NCBI GenBank assembly: GCA_944392285.1
Contig: CALXWF010000064.1
Coordinates: 1-7,220, forward strand
Origin: an uncultured Alphaproteobacteria bacterium
GTDB taxonomy: Bacteria; Pseudomonadota; Alphaproteobacteria; RF32; CAG-239
Direction: 5' to 3'
Length of the DNA: 7,220 bases
The notes below the pieces were generated by a model that saw only the letters and a list, made by a program, of their open reading frames with translations, had not been told where the DNA came from and did no database searches. The position numbers were made by a program, and so were the translations under genes. Shown here one piece after another: positions 1 to 6,507 of the stretch (position 1 is its first letter; each line of letters opens with the position of its first letter).

Positions 1-756
1 GGCACCGATAAAAGTAAAAATAACCAAGCAAAGAATAAAATTACCGCAGGCGGAAGAAACGCCCAAACGCTCTTCCTCCGGCAAATTGGCAAAATAAGCG
101 GCGACTAAGCCGATAAACAAGGCAAACCCACCCAAATAGGCCAACACGGTTTTGTTAAAAATATTTAGTTTTTGCACCAAGGCCACGCTAAAAAAGCCAA
201 CCAAGGTTGAGGCCGAGGTTGCCAACAAAATCGGCAAAAAGACGGCCGCCGGCGAGCTGGCGCCAAGCTCGGCGCGATACATCAAAATTGTAATCGGAAT
301 CAAGGTAACAATAGAGGCATTAAGCACCATAAACAAAATCTGCGCATTAGAGGCCGTATCTTTAGAGGGGTTAAGGCTTTGCAATTGTTCCATAGCTTTA
401 AGCCCCATGGGCGTAGCGGCATTATCCAAACCCAAGACATTAGCGGCCATATTCATGACCATAGACCCCAAAGCCGGATGATTTTGCGGGACTTCGGGCA
501 TAATCTTGCGAAACAGCGGGTATAAGGCTTTTGCCACCACGTTTGTCAAACCGGCACTTTCGGCAATCTTAAGCAAGCCGAGCCACAAGCACAGGATTCC
601 CGTCAAGTTTAAGGCCAGTGTAAAGGCACCTTTTGCGGTGGCAAAAACGGCAGCGGTCATCTCAGCCCAAATAGAGGCGTTACCCATAACCAAGGCCTGC
701 CAAGCTGCGGCAATAAAACCAGCAATAAAGAAGCCCGCCCAAATAAAATTCAGCAT
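1..756 (-). CDS. SpmA/SpmB-type nucleoside-recognition (Gate) membrane protein, C-terminus cut off by window edge
   Basis: Translating the minus strand from the ATG at 756-754 gives 252 codons with no stop before the left edge, so the C-terminus is missing. The protein is very hydrophobic, with membrane-like stretches near residues 4-22, 46-65, 140-160, 172-195 and 205-221. It carries the signature MNMAANVLGLDNAATPMGLK (101-120), typical of SpmA-like nucleoside-recognition (Gate domain) proteins, and LNPSKDTASNAQILF (128-142), which I recall from the long Gram-negative 'spore maturation protein' homologues. Those are SpmA-SpmB fusions of about 400 residues. Since the reading continues past the roughly 200 residues of a lone SpmA, a fusion is likely here. 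The role outside spore formers is not settled; movement of a small solute or nucleoside across the inner membrane is an inference. A GGGAGA Shine-Dalgarno lies 8 bases before the start, and the LOG gene ends 29 bp upstream, so it is probably the third gene of the tgt operon. Confidence 0.88.
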   Translation of the reverse strand, partial: MLNFIWAGFFIAGFIAAAWQALVMGNASIWAEMTAAVFATAKGAFTLALNLTGILCLWLGLLKIAESAGLTNVVAKALYPLFRKIMPEVPQNHPALGSMVMNMAANVLGLDNAATPMGLKAMEQLQSLNPSKDTASNAQILFMVLNASIVTLIPITILMYRAELGASSPAAVFLPILLATSASTLVGFFSVALVQKLNIFNKTVLAYLGGFALFIGLVAAYFANLPEEERLGVSSACGNFILCLVIFTFIGA

Positions 757-785
757 TAATTTTCTCCCAAGGCGCAGATAAAAAA

Positions 786-1736
786 CTAGAGAACGCCGTT
801 TTTCTTTTTGCGCTGTTTAAGTTTTGTCAGCTTGTCACTGACAATAGAGGTGTCGCGTCCTGACTTTGCCAAACGTTCATACATGCGCTCAATTTCTTTT
901 TCCAGATAAGCTTTTTCAATTTCGTTGGCAAGCTCTTGCTTCTCTTCATCAGAGCCGTTTTGGTCAATGGCTTCCATCTCGGCAATAATATGTTCGACGA
1001 ACACGCTGTTATCGACTTTTTTCTTAATGAAATAGGGCAGCTCATAAATCAGCTGACGCACGGCGCCGTAGACTCTTTTGCTGTGCTTGAGTTTTTCATA
1101 ACGCAGTTTCAAAAGGCGAAAGACAATCCCCATTTCTTTGCTGTCATCAACCACAATAAAAGGCACCGGGTCGGCAAAACCTTCGGCGGCCATTGTTTTC
1201 AAATATTCTACCAGATGATGAAAATAGCCGTTAATATTAAAGAGAATAAAAGGCTTTTTCTTCAAAAAACCGTCTTGCATGGCCACGCAGTCATAGGCAA
1301 GTTCGTCTAGAGTTCCAACACCACCGGGAGCAAAGACGACAAAATCGGCGTTAAGCAGTTTTTGCTTGCGTTCCTCAAGAGTTGAGGCAAAGCGTACATT
1401 AATTTGCTTAATCAATTCGTCATCTTGCGGGTAGAGGTCATAATAGGCTTTGGTGGTTACGGCCTGCACCGGAGAATCTTCAACTTTGGCATGTTTTTTG
1501 TTCCAGCCGTCAAACACGCCGCGTGCCACGGCCCCCATAATACCGGAGTTTGACAAGCCGAAATCCAACTTAAAGTCCATTTTAATAATTTGTTTGCCGA
1601 GGTTATAGGCTTCTTCAACATACTGCGGGTCATTTCCGGCGCGCGACCCGCCGGCCACGAACACACGCAGACCTTCTTCATTGTTTTGTTCAAAGAAGGA
1701 GTCGACCACATCATCAATCTGTGAAGAGCTGTTCAT
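786..1736 (-). CDS. LOG-family protein (cytokinin riboside 5'-monophosphate phosphoribohydrolase-like) with long C-terminal arm
   Basis: The 316-residue protein begins with a Rossmann-type domain carrying the LOG/TIGR00730 hallmarks: FVAGGSRAG (26-34), a basic ERK at 122-124 whose Arg123 fits the family's active-site arginine, and PGGVGTLDE (137-145), the nucleotide-binding loop with the catalytic glutamate. The family hydrolyses nucleoside 5'-monophosphates to free base and ribose 5-phosphate and was often misnamed lysine decarboxylase. Family members are usually about 180-220 residues. Here about 110 more follow (205-316), highly charged, with a probable coiled coil at 262-292 and a lysine-rich end. 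The frame stays open upstream to an ATG at 1799, but the ATG at 1736 is preferred: it has GGAGA about 8 bases upstream and follows the tgt stop by one base (TAATATG), which suggests translational coupling. The substrate cannot be told from sequence. Confidence 0.9.
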   Translation of the reverse strand: MNSSSQIDDVVDSFFEQNNEEGLRVFVAGGSRAGNDPQYVEEAYNLGKQIIKMDFKLDFGLSNSGIMGAVARGVFDGWNKKHAKVEDSPVQAVTTKAYYDLYPQDDELIKQINVRFASTLEERKQKLLNADFVVFAPGGVGTLDELAYDCVAMQDGFLKKKPFILFNINGYFHHLVEYLKTMAAEGFADPVPFIVVDDSKEMGIVFRLLKLRYEKLKHSKRVYGAVRQLIYELPYFIKKKVDNSVFVEHIIAEMEAIDQNGSDEEKQELANEIEKAYLEKEIERMYERLAKSGRDTSIVSDKLTKLKQRKKKNGVL

Positions 1737-1737
1737 A

Positions 1738-2862
1738 TTAAATCTCCGCAATATCGCCTTTAGCTTGGTTGGCATAAAATTCTTGGCAAAAAGCCTCAAG
1801 TCTGTCTTCTTCGATTGCTTGGCGCAAACCGGCCATCAAACGTTGATAATAGCGAATATTATGCCAGGTCAAAAGCATAACGGCAAGCACTTCATTGCAT
1901 TTTTGCAAATGATGAATATAAGCGCGGGAATAATTTTTGCAAAGCGGGCAATCGCAGCCTTCTTCAAGAGGTCTGGGGTCTTCGCGGTGGCGAGCGTTCC
2001 GAATGTTAATCGGGCCGAATGCCGTAAAAGCCTGAGCCGTGCGGCCGGAGCGTGTCGGCATAACACAGTCAAACATATCCACCCCGCGCAAAACGGCACC
2101 GACAATATCATCAGGTCGGCCGACACCCATCAAATATCTGGGTTTGTCTTCGGGGAGAAGGCCCGGAGCATAGTCCAAAACCTTAAACATGGCCTCTTGT
2201 CCTTCGCCGACGGCCAAGCCGCCGATAGCATAGCCGTCAAAGCCGATTTCTTTGAGCTTTTCGGCAGAAAAACGGCGCAAATCTTCAAACACGCTGCCTT
2301 GTTGAATGCCAAAAATACCATAGCCGTCGCGGTCAATAAAGGCATCACGGCTGCGTTTTGCCCAACGCATGGACATCTCGACCGACTTTTTAGCCTGCTC
2401 ATAAGTTGCGGGAAACGGGGTGCACTCATCTAAGGCCATGGTAATGTTTGAATCAAGTTTATATTGAATCTCCATAGACTTTTCGGGGCTAAGAAAATGT
2501 TTGCTGCCGTCCACGTGCGAGCTGAAGGTAACACCTTCTTCACTGAGCTTGCGAAGCCCGGTCAAACTCATAACCTGAAACCCGCCGGAATCCGTTAAAA
2601 TCGGCTTATCCCAGTTCATAAATTTATGCAAACCGCCCATTTTTTGCACCAAATCAGCCCCCGGCCGCAACATCAGATGATAGGTATTTCCGAGCAAAAT
2701 CTCAGCCCCGGTAGCCGCAACCGATTCCGGCATCATTGCCTTAACCGTTGCGCAAGTGCCGACCGGCATGAAAGCAGGTGTGTGAACAATTCCGTGTTTT
2801 GTGTGCAGTTTTCCAAGACGGCTTTTGCCGCATTTTTTCACAATTTCGTATTTAAGAGCCAT
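1738..2862 (-). CDS. tgt: Queuine/preQ1 tRNA-guanine transglycosylase
   Basis: This 374-residue protein is a full-length bacterial Tgt. It swaps guanine 34 in the anticodon of Asp, Asn, His and Tyr tRNAs for the queuosine precursor preQ1 in the cytoplasm. DSGGFQ (91-96) holds the general acid/base aspartate, and GVDMFDCVMPTRSGR (260-274) holds the nucleophile Asp265 with the tRNA-contacting residues after it. CDCPLC (303-308) plus His334 form the structural zinc site with the spacing of the Zymomonas enzyme. The AIGGLAVGE loop (212-220) belongs to the base-recognition pocket. Translation starts at ATG 2862 behind AAGGA. The gene is first in a minus-strand run that continues into the LOG gene one base after its stop. 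No queA or other queuosine gene is visible in the window. Confidence 0.98.
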   Translation of the reverse strand: MALKYEIVKKCGKSRLGKLHTKHGIVHTPAFMPVGTCATVKAMMPESVAATGAEILLGNTYHLMLRPGADLVQKMGGLHKFMNWDKPILTDSGGFQVMSLTGLRKLSEEGVTFSSHVDGSKHFLSPEKSMEIQYKLDSNITMALDECTPFPATYEQAKKSVEMSMRWAKRSRDAFIDRDGYGIFGIQQGSVFEDLRRFSAEKLKEIGFDGYAIGGLAVGEGQEAMFKVLDYAPGLLPEDKPRYLMGVGRPDDIVGAVLRGVDMFDCVMPTRSGRTAQAFTAFGPINIRNARHREDPRPLEEGCDCPLCKNYSRAYIHHLQKCNEVLAVMLLTWHNIRYYQRLMAGLRQAIEEDRLEAFCQEFYANQAKGDIAEI

Positions 2863-2893
2863 TTTTTATCCTTCAGCAAAAACTTTTTTGCAG

Positions 2894-2922
2894 ATAATGC
2901 ACCGAAAACAAATCTTTGGCAA
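2894..2922 (-). promoter_or_regulatory. Candidate sigma-70-type promoter for the tgt operon
   Basis: Read on the minus strand, TTGCCA (2922-2917) is followed after exactly 17 bases by CATTAT (2899-2894). The boxes match the consensus at 5 and 4 of 6 positions. Transcription would start near 2887, leaving a leader of about 25 bases with the AAGGA site of tgt. This is prediction from sequence only. Confidence 0.55.
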
Positions 2923-2938
2923 GCACTAAAATAAGCTC

Positions 2939-2967
2939 TGGAAAGACGCTGATTTTTATGCTATGAT
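2939..2967 (+). promoter_or_regulatory. Candidate promoter for the 264-residue unknown gene
   Basis: TGGAAA (2939-2944, 4 of 6 to TTGACA) stands 17 bases before TATGAT (2962-2967, 5 of 6 to TATAAT). It faces away from the tgt promoter, so the two would fire divergently from one short intergenic region with about 17 bases between their -35 boxes. The -35 is weak and the call rests mainly on the -10 box and spacing. Confidence 0.4.
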
Positions 2968-2986
2968 AAGGTAGTTTTTTAAAAGC

Positions 2987-2994
2987 GGGAGGGG
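2987..2994 (+). promoter_or_regulatory. Strong Shine-Dalgarno that fixes a TTG start
   Basis: The purine run GGGAGGGG ends 8 bases before TTG at 3003. The first in-frame ATG comes 12 codons later (3039) with no comparable site before it. This is the main reason for accepting the non-ATG start; a strong ribosome site paired with a poor start codon is a common combination. Confidence 0.7.
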
Positions 2995-3002
2995 AAGAAA
3001 AA

Positions 3003-3797
3003 TTGTTAAACCGCAAGGTCCAAGACATCATCATACAAATGATAGAAGATGCCAAGAATGTAAACATTGAGTGTGAGGTTCCCCTGGCGCCTGAAAAACT
3101 GATGCAGCTAAAAGGCCTGAATGCTTATTGTGTGAACCAAGTCATCCAAGAGCCGGAAGTCATCCGCGACCCGCGTAAAATCAACTATTATACCAATCAA
3201 GAGTTAAAACTGGCTCTAATGGCTTTTTGCTTATCAGAGGCATTGGTCAATGCGGACAGGCGCAACAAAGAAACGCGCGAATTTTTTGCCGAAAATATTA
3301 CGGTTTATATGAAAGACCCTCACACCAAAAAGATTTCTTTCGGTGTTATAGAAAATTATAAGGTTGACGCCGCAATTTATAATGAAATTATAGAAGATTG
3401 GAAGATATATCGTGACCGAGAAGGTTTTGGCATAAAGGCTTTGATAGATAACAAAACCAACTTAACCGGCTTGGCGGATTATATGCGCGGCGGTGACCCC
3501 GTTTATGAATTTGCGCGTTTTCATCGCAAATATACCGAGCAGGAACACCGGCGTGAAGAACAAAACCGTCAGGCCACGGAACAGGCTTTTCGCAACGGTT
3601 TGGTCCAATCTTTGGCGCAAGAGCTTTCCAAACAACAGCTTTTGGAAGGGCGCAACCCGATGGAAATTTTAGAGATGATATTTCCCAAAAATCAAAAGCA
3701 AATGCCGTCGCTGCCAAAACCGCAACCTGAGCTTGACCCCAAGGTAGAACAACAGGTTTTACGCTTTTTAGAACATACCAACAGTCACGAACGCTGA
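3003..3797 (+). CDS. Unrecognised soluble protein, 264 residues, TTG start
   Basis: I do not recognise a family. The product has no signal peptide or membrane segment and looks cytoplasmic. The N-terminal part (about 1-165) mixes helices and short strands, with a possible helical core at 63-85 and a 'DPHTKKISFGVIENYKVD' stretch at 105-122 that looks like a beta hairpin leading into a helix. Residues 168-212 form a highly charged, glutamine-rich helix (RKYTEQEHRREEQNRQ), a likely coiled coil. A proline-rich linker (234-245) and a short terminal helix (246-260) follow. This helix-linker-helix tail could mediate protein contacts, which is inference. The TTG start is supported by the GGGAGGGG site. 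fba begins 84 bases after the stop and no clear terminator lies between, so read-through into fba is possible although fba has its own promoter. Confidence 0.82.
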   Translation: MLNRKVQDIIIQMIEDAKNVNIECEVPLAPEKLMQLKGLNAYCVNQVIQEPEVIRDPRKINYYTNQELKLALMAFCLSEALVNADRRNKETREFFAENITVYMKDPHTKKISFGVIENYKVDAAIYNEIIEDWKIYRDREGFGIKALIDNKTNLTGLADYMRGGDPVYEFARFHRKYTEQEHRREEQNRQATEQAFRNGLVQSLAQELSKQQLLEGRNPMEILEMIFPKNQKQMPSLPKPQPELDPKVEQQVLRFLEHTNSHER

Positions 3798-3815
3798 ACA
3801 TCCCGAAAAAAAATC

Positions 3816-3843
3816 TTGCAAATCGCTCGCAGGGTAATATATT
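3816..3843 (+). promoter_or_regulatory. Candidate promoter for fba
   Basis: TTGCAA (3816-3821, 5 of 6 if scored against TTGACA with C/A swap ignored, 4 of 6 strictly) is followed after 16 bases by TATATT (3838-3843, 5 of 6). The start would lie near 3850, giving a leader of about 32 bases that contains the AAGGAG site at 3870-3875. Confidence 0.5.
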
Positions 3844-3881
3844 TATTTGCAAAAGCAAAATAATTTACCAAGGAGAGAGAT

Positions 3882-4931
3882 ATGCCTTTAGTTACAATGC
3901 GTCAAATTCTTGACCATGCCGCCGAAAACAATTACGGCGTTCCCGCATTTAACATTAATGATATGGAACAGGTTATCGCAGTTTTACAAGCTGCCAAAAA
4001 AGTAAATGCACCTGTAATCATTCAAACTTCAACCGGTGCACGCAAATTTGCCGGTGACCCGATGATCCGTCACATGATTGCCGCCGGAATTGAAATGTTC
4101 CCCGAGTTGCCGATTTGTCTGCACCAAGACCACGGCGCTTCGGTTAATGTCTGCCAATCAGCCATTGTTAACGGCTATTCTTCAGTCATGATGGATGGTT
4201 CGCTTGAAGCTGACGGCAAAACCCCTTCTTCTTATGAATATAATGTCAAAGTTACCAAAGAAGTTGTTGCCCGTGCTCACGCCGTCGGCGCTTCGGTCGA
4301 AGGCGAACTCGGTGTTATCGGTTCACTTGAAACCGGTAAAGGCGACAAGGAAGACGGTCACGGCGCCGAAGGTACGATTGATAAAAAACGCCTGGTTACT
4401 GACCCTGAAGAAGCCAAAAAATTTGTTGAAGACACGCATGTAGATGCTTTGGCCGTTGCGGTTGGAACTTCACACGGGGCTTACAAATTTACCCGCAAAC
4501 CCACAGGTGATATTTTGGCCATTGATGTTATTGAAAAAATCCACAAGATTTTGCCCAACACCCACATGGTAATGCACGGTTCATCTTCGGTTCCGCAAGA
4601 ACTTCAAGATTTGATTAATGCATACGGCGGCGCCATTCCGCAAACTTTCGGCGTTCCTGTTGAAGAGATTGTCAGAGGCATTAAATCCGGTGTTCGCAAG
4701 GTTAATGTTGACACTGACTGCCGCATGGCCATTACCGGTGCGATTCGCAAGCTCTTTGCCGAAAATCCCAAAGAGTTTGACCCGCGCAAATACCTCAAAC
4801 CGGCCATTGAAGAAATGCAAAAAGTCTGCGAAGACCGTTACATTGCCTTTGGCGCAGCCGGTCACGCCGACAAAATTAAAGCCATTCCGATGTCGGTTAT
4901 GGCCAAACGTTATGCCGAAGGTGAAATCTAA
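3882..4931 (+). CDS. fba: Fructose-bisphosphate aldolase, class II (type IIB, CbbA-like)
   Basis: The 349-residue enzyme cleaves fructose 1,6-bisphosphate to dihydroxyacetone phosphate and glyceraldehyde 3-phosphate, in glycolysis, or catalyses the reverse in gluconeogenesis. It is a zinc-dependent class II aldolase: LHQDHGASV (80-88) carries the catalytic Asp83 and the zinc ligand His84, EGELG (140-144) is the conserved acidic segment, AVGTSHGAYK (193-202) carries zinc ligand His198, and VMHGSSSVP (230-238) carries zinc ligand His232 and phosphate-binding residues. KVNVDTDCR (273-281) completes the substrate pocket. Length and the inserted segments near 145-165 and 240-262 fit subtype IIB, the form known from proteobacterial CbbA. 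ATG 3882 is preceded by AAGGAGAGAG at 7 bases. A strong hairpin terminator follows the stop within 25 bases, so it ends its transcript. All expected active-site residues are present. Confidence 0.98.
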   Translation: MPLVTMRQILDHAAENNYGVPAFNINDMEQVIAVLQAAKKVNAPVIIQTSTGARKFAGDPMIRHMIAAGIEMFPELPICLHQDHGASVNVCQSAIVNGYSSVMMDGSLEADGKTPSSYEYNVKVTKEVVARAHAVGASVEGELGVIGSLETGKGDKEDGHGAEGTIDKKRLVTDPEEAKKFVEDTHVDALAVAVGTSHGAYKFTRKPTGDILAIDVIEKIHKILPNTHMVMHGSSSVPQELQDLINAYGGAIPQTFGVPVEEIVRGIKSGVRKVNVDTDCRMAITGAIRKLFAENPKEFDPRKYLKPAIEEMQKVCEDRYIAFGAAGHADKIKAIPMSVMAKRYAEGEI

Positions 4932-4955
4932 GCACCTTTTGGTATTTAAAAACAA

Positions 4956-4985
4956 GAAAAGCGTTGATGAAAATCAACGCTTTTC
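4956..4985. terminator. Bidirectional hairpin terminator between convergent fba and TPR-like gene
   Basis: A perfect 13-bp stem (GAAAAGCGTTGAT with ATCAACGCTTTTC) closes on a GAAA tetraloop at 4969-4972. On the plus strand the stem ends in a short TTTTC run, serving fba. On the minus strand it is followed by TTGTTTTTAAA, a better U tract, serving the gene that ends at 5040. The position between two converging genes fits shared use. Confidence 0.85.
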
Positions 4986-4992
4986 CGCTTTC

Positions 4993-5034
4993 TGCCATAA
5001 CTTTTTTATTTGGAGTCAATTATGCGTTATGGCA
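4993..5034. repeat. 9-bp inverted repeat with 24-base spacer
   Basis: TGCCATAAC (4993-5001) and GTTATGGCA (5026-5034) are exact reverse complements. The spacer holds a T-rich run and a GGAG. The repeat sits just after the stop of the minus-strand TPR-like gene and before the terminator, and neither gene explains it. It could be a second, weaker 3'-end hairpin or a binding site. Confidence 0.5.
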
Positions 5035-5039
5035 AAACT

Positions 5040-6389
5040 TTATAAATCTTTTTCTTTTTTCAGTTTGTATTTATTCAAGACATCGACGGGAGTCCGGGCA
5101 GTATTATTATTGTTGTTGAAGCAGTATCTTTTGAGTGTATTTTTTAAAGTCTCTATTTTGTGCGGGTCACTATAAAGCGTTTCCAGCCGATAACAGGAAT
5201 TTTGAATAATCTCGGCTTTTTCTCGCGGACTGATTTTAGATTTTTTCGCTTCATTAATCGCTCGTTCATAGAACGAAATGGCCTGCTGTTTCGGCAATCG
5301 GGAAGCTATTTTAATCAGAGCTTTGCAACGTTCGCTTCCGGACAGGTGTTTCATGGCGATCTCGGTTTTTGTCGCCAGCCATTTGTCGTTATTTCCGAGT
5401 GCCGCCTGAATAGCGGCAATGTTTTTCAAAATAGCAAGCTGGCTTTCCTTTTCCGCATAATGCAGGGCCTGATAGTAATAATATTCGGCTTTGCCGAGAG
5501 CTTTTTCTTTTGGGCCGCCGGCATATATAAAACCCGATATCTGAGAAAATTCGGTATAAAGCCTGGCGATTTCATTGTTAATGCGGTAAAGCATTTTCTT
5601 GTCTTTTGTATTTTTTAAGGCACGTTTATAGGCATCGACAATAATTTTTTCATCCAGATTTTCTTTACCGAGTCGTTTCTGTGCCGCAAAAATAAGCTTA
5701 TAATCGGCGGCGAAAGTCAGGGTCTTATTGAGATAATCAATTTCCTCTTCGCTGATTTTTTTCTGCTCAAAAGGAGAAGCGTGAATTTTTTGATAAGCCT
5801 TAGCCAACAGAAAATAAATTTTGGCACAAGTATTGTCGGGGAGAATGTCGCAGTCGGCTTCAAAGGCCTCAACCAAGTTTCCGGCATCAAAAAAGGTCAT
5901 TTTATGTTCGTCGTTATTCAACAGGCAATAAGCGTCATGGGTATTCATGGCGATTCTTGTCAGTTCGCCAAGATATTCTATATTTTCCAGCCGTCTGGCA
6001 ATATAAGAGGGAAATCTGAGAGGCAGCATTTCTCTTTCGGTTTGCTGCATATAAAGCATATGTTTTTCTTCAAAATGGCACAAAGACTGAAAAAAAGCAA
6101 AACCGGAGGTATCGCCTTCAAGAATATTTTCCAGATAAAAAAGACTGTCGCTCAAAAGATGGTTTTTGATGACGGCAGACTGGAATTCCTTGACCGCCTC
6201 GCTATTAAGAGAATCTATCTTGTTTCTGTCCATCAGAATCTGCCAGTCCTGTTCGGAAAGGGTATTTTTGTAAAGCGATTCGGCGTAAACGTTAAACTCA
6301 TCCTGACTGAGAGGAGCGGGTTCGGCCGGTATGACCTTTTTCCGGTATCTGAGGCGGTTAAACAGACTTTGCAAACTGAATTTGGACAT
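5040..6389 (-). CDS. Unrecognised alpha-helical, TPR-like protein, 449 residues
   Basis: I cannot name a specific family. The protein appears almost wholly helical and soluble, without signal peptide or membrane segment. Its second half shows helix pairs in the style of TPR/Sel1 solenoids: AKIYFLLAKAYQKI (189-202), EKIIVDAYKRALKN (247-260) with NNEIARLYTEF (271-281), KALGKAEYYYYQALHYAEKE (296-315) with AILKNIAAIQAALG (319-332), and ISFYERAINEAKK (371-383). Such scaffolds bind other proteins; a specific role is not visible. The N-terminal 15-27 region is basic, then proline-rich. A run of five asparagines (425-429) precedes a lysine-rich tail. The frame is open upstream to 6458, but ATG 6389 is chosen because GAGGAG lies 6 bases before it, and the upstream start would overlap the terminator hairpin. 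The gene is flanked by hairpins on both sides and has its own promoter, so it is monocistronic. Confidence 0.85.
   Translation of the reverse strand: MSKFSLQSLFNRLRYRKKVIPAEPAPLSQDEFNVYAESLYKNTLSEQDWQILMDRNKIDSLNSEAVKEFQSAVIKNHLLSDSLFYLENILEGDTSGFAFFQSLCHFEEKHMLYMQQTEREMLPLRFPSYIARRLENIEYLGELTRIAMNTHDAYCLLNNDEHKMTFFDAGNLVEAFEADCDILPDNTCAKIYFLLAKAYQKIHASPFEQKKISEEEIDYLNKTLTFAADYKLIFAAQKRLGKENLDEKIIVDAYKRALKNTKDKKMLYRINNEIARLYTEFSQISGFIYAGGPKEKALGKAEYYYYQALHYAEKESQLAILKNIAAIQAALGNNDKWLATKTEIAMKHLSGSERCKALIKIASRLPKQQAISFYERAINEAKKSKISPREKAEIIQNSCYRLETLYSDPHKIETLKNTLKRYCFNNNNNTARTPVDVLNKYKLKKEKDL
5103..5117 (-). repeat. Short asparagine-codon run (AAC AAC AAT AAT AAT)
   Basis: Five consecutive Asn codons of the TPR-like gene form a near-perfect trinucleotide repeat of 15 bases. 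It encodes residues 425-429. A tract this short may vary slowly in length, but in multiples of three it would not break the frame. Confidence 0.6.
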
Positions 6390-6416
6390 AAAAGACTCCT
6401 CTGAAAAATTTTCATT

Positions 6417-6445
6417 ATTTTGGATTCTTTTGTTTAATTTGTCAA
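6417..6445 (-). promoter_or_regulatory. Candidate promoter for the TPR-like gene
   Basis: On the minus strand a perfect TTGACA (6445-6440) is followed by 17 bases and then CAAAAT (6422-6417, 4 of 6). An alternative -10, AATAAT, lies 3 bases further on but with a long spacer of 20. The site falls between the upstream terminator and the GAGGAG ribosome site, as expected for an independent gene. Confidence 0.5.
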
Positions 6446-6456
6446 TATTTTTGTGC

Positions 6457-6492
6457 AAAACAAGACCGTCCGGATTCGGACGGTCTTGTTTT
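6457..6492. terminator. Strong hairpin terminator after the ferritin-like gene
   Basis: A perfect 16-bp stem (AAAACAAGACCGTCCG with CGGACGGTCTTGTTTT) encloses a 4-base loop at 6473-6476. On the minus strand it begins about 15 bases after the ferritin-like stop and ends in TTGTTTT, an intrinsic terminator. The plus-strand side also ends in TTGTTTTTT, so it could stop transcription both ways. Confidence 0.9.
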
Positions 6493-6507
6493 TTAGATAT
6501 CGTTCTT

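Noticed and set aside
152..781. Two plus-strand frames opposite the SpmA-like gene
   Set aside because: Products are rich in Ala and Lys with no family character, as expected from the complement of a hydrophobic membrane protein. The minus strand carries the conserved signature.
1738..1799. Upstream start for the LOG protein giving 21 more residues
   Set aside because: It would overlap the tgt coding end and has no ribosome site. The ATG at 1736 has GGAGA and the TAATATG junction.
1681..2433. Long open plus-strand frame opposite tgt and the LOG gene start
   Set aside because: Both minus-strand genes are unmistakable by motif. The antisense frame gives a product without any family features and has no ribosome site, so it is a shadow of their codon usage.
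3843..3861. Possible hairpin in the fba leader (TTTGC and GCAAA around AAAA)
   Set aside because: Only five pairs, AT-rich, and the flanks do not extend the stem. There is no reason to call a riboswitch or attenuator.
5781..6404. Open plus-strand frame opposite the TPR-like gene
   Set aside because: No Shine-Dalgarno and no recognisable product. The minus-strand frame has promoter, ribosome site, terminator and a coherent helical protein.
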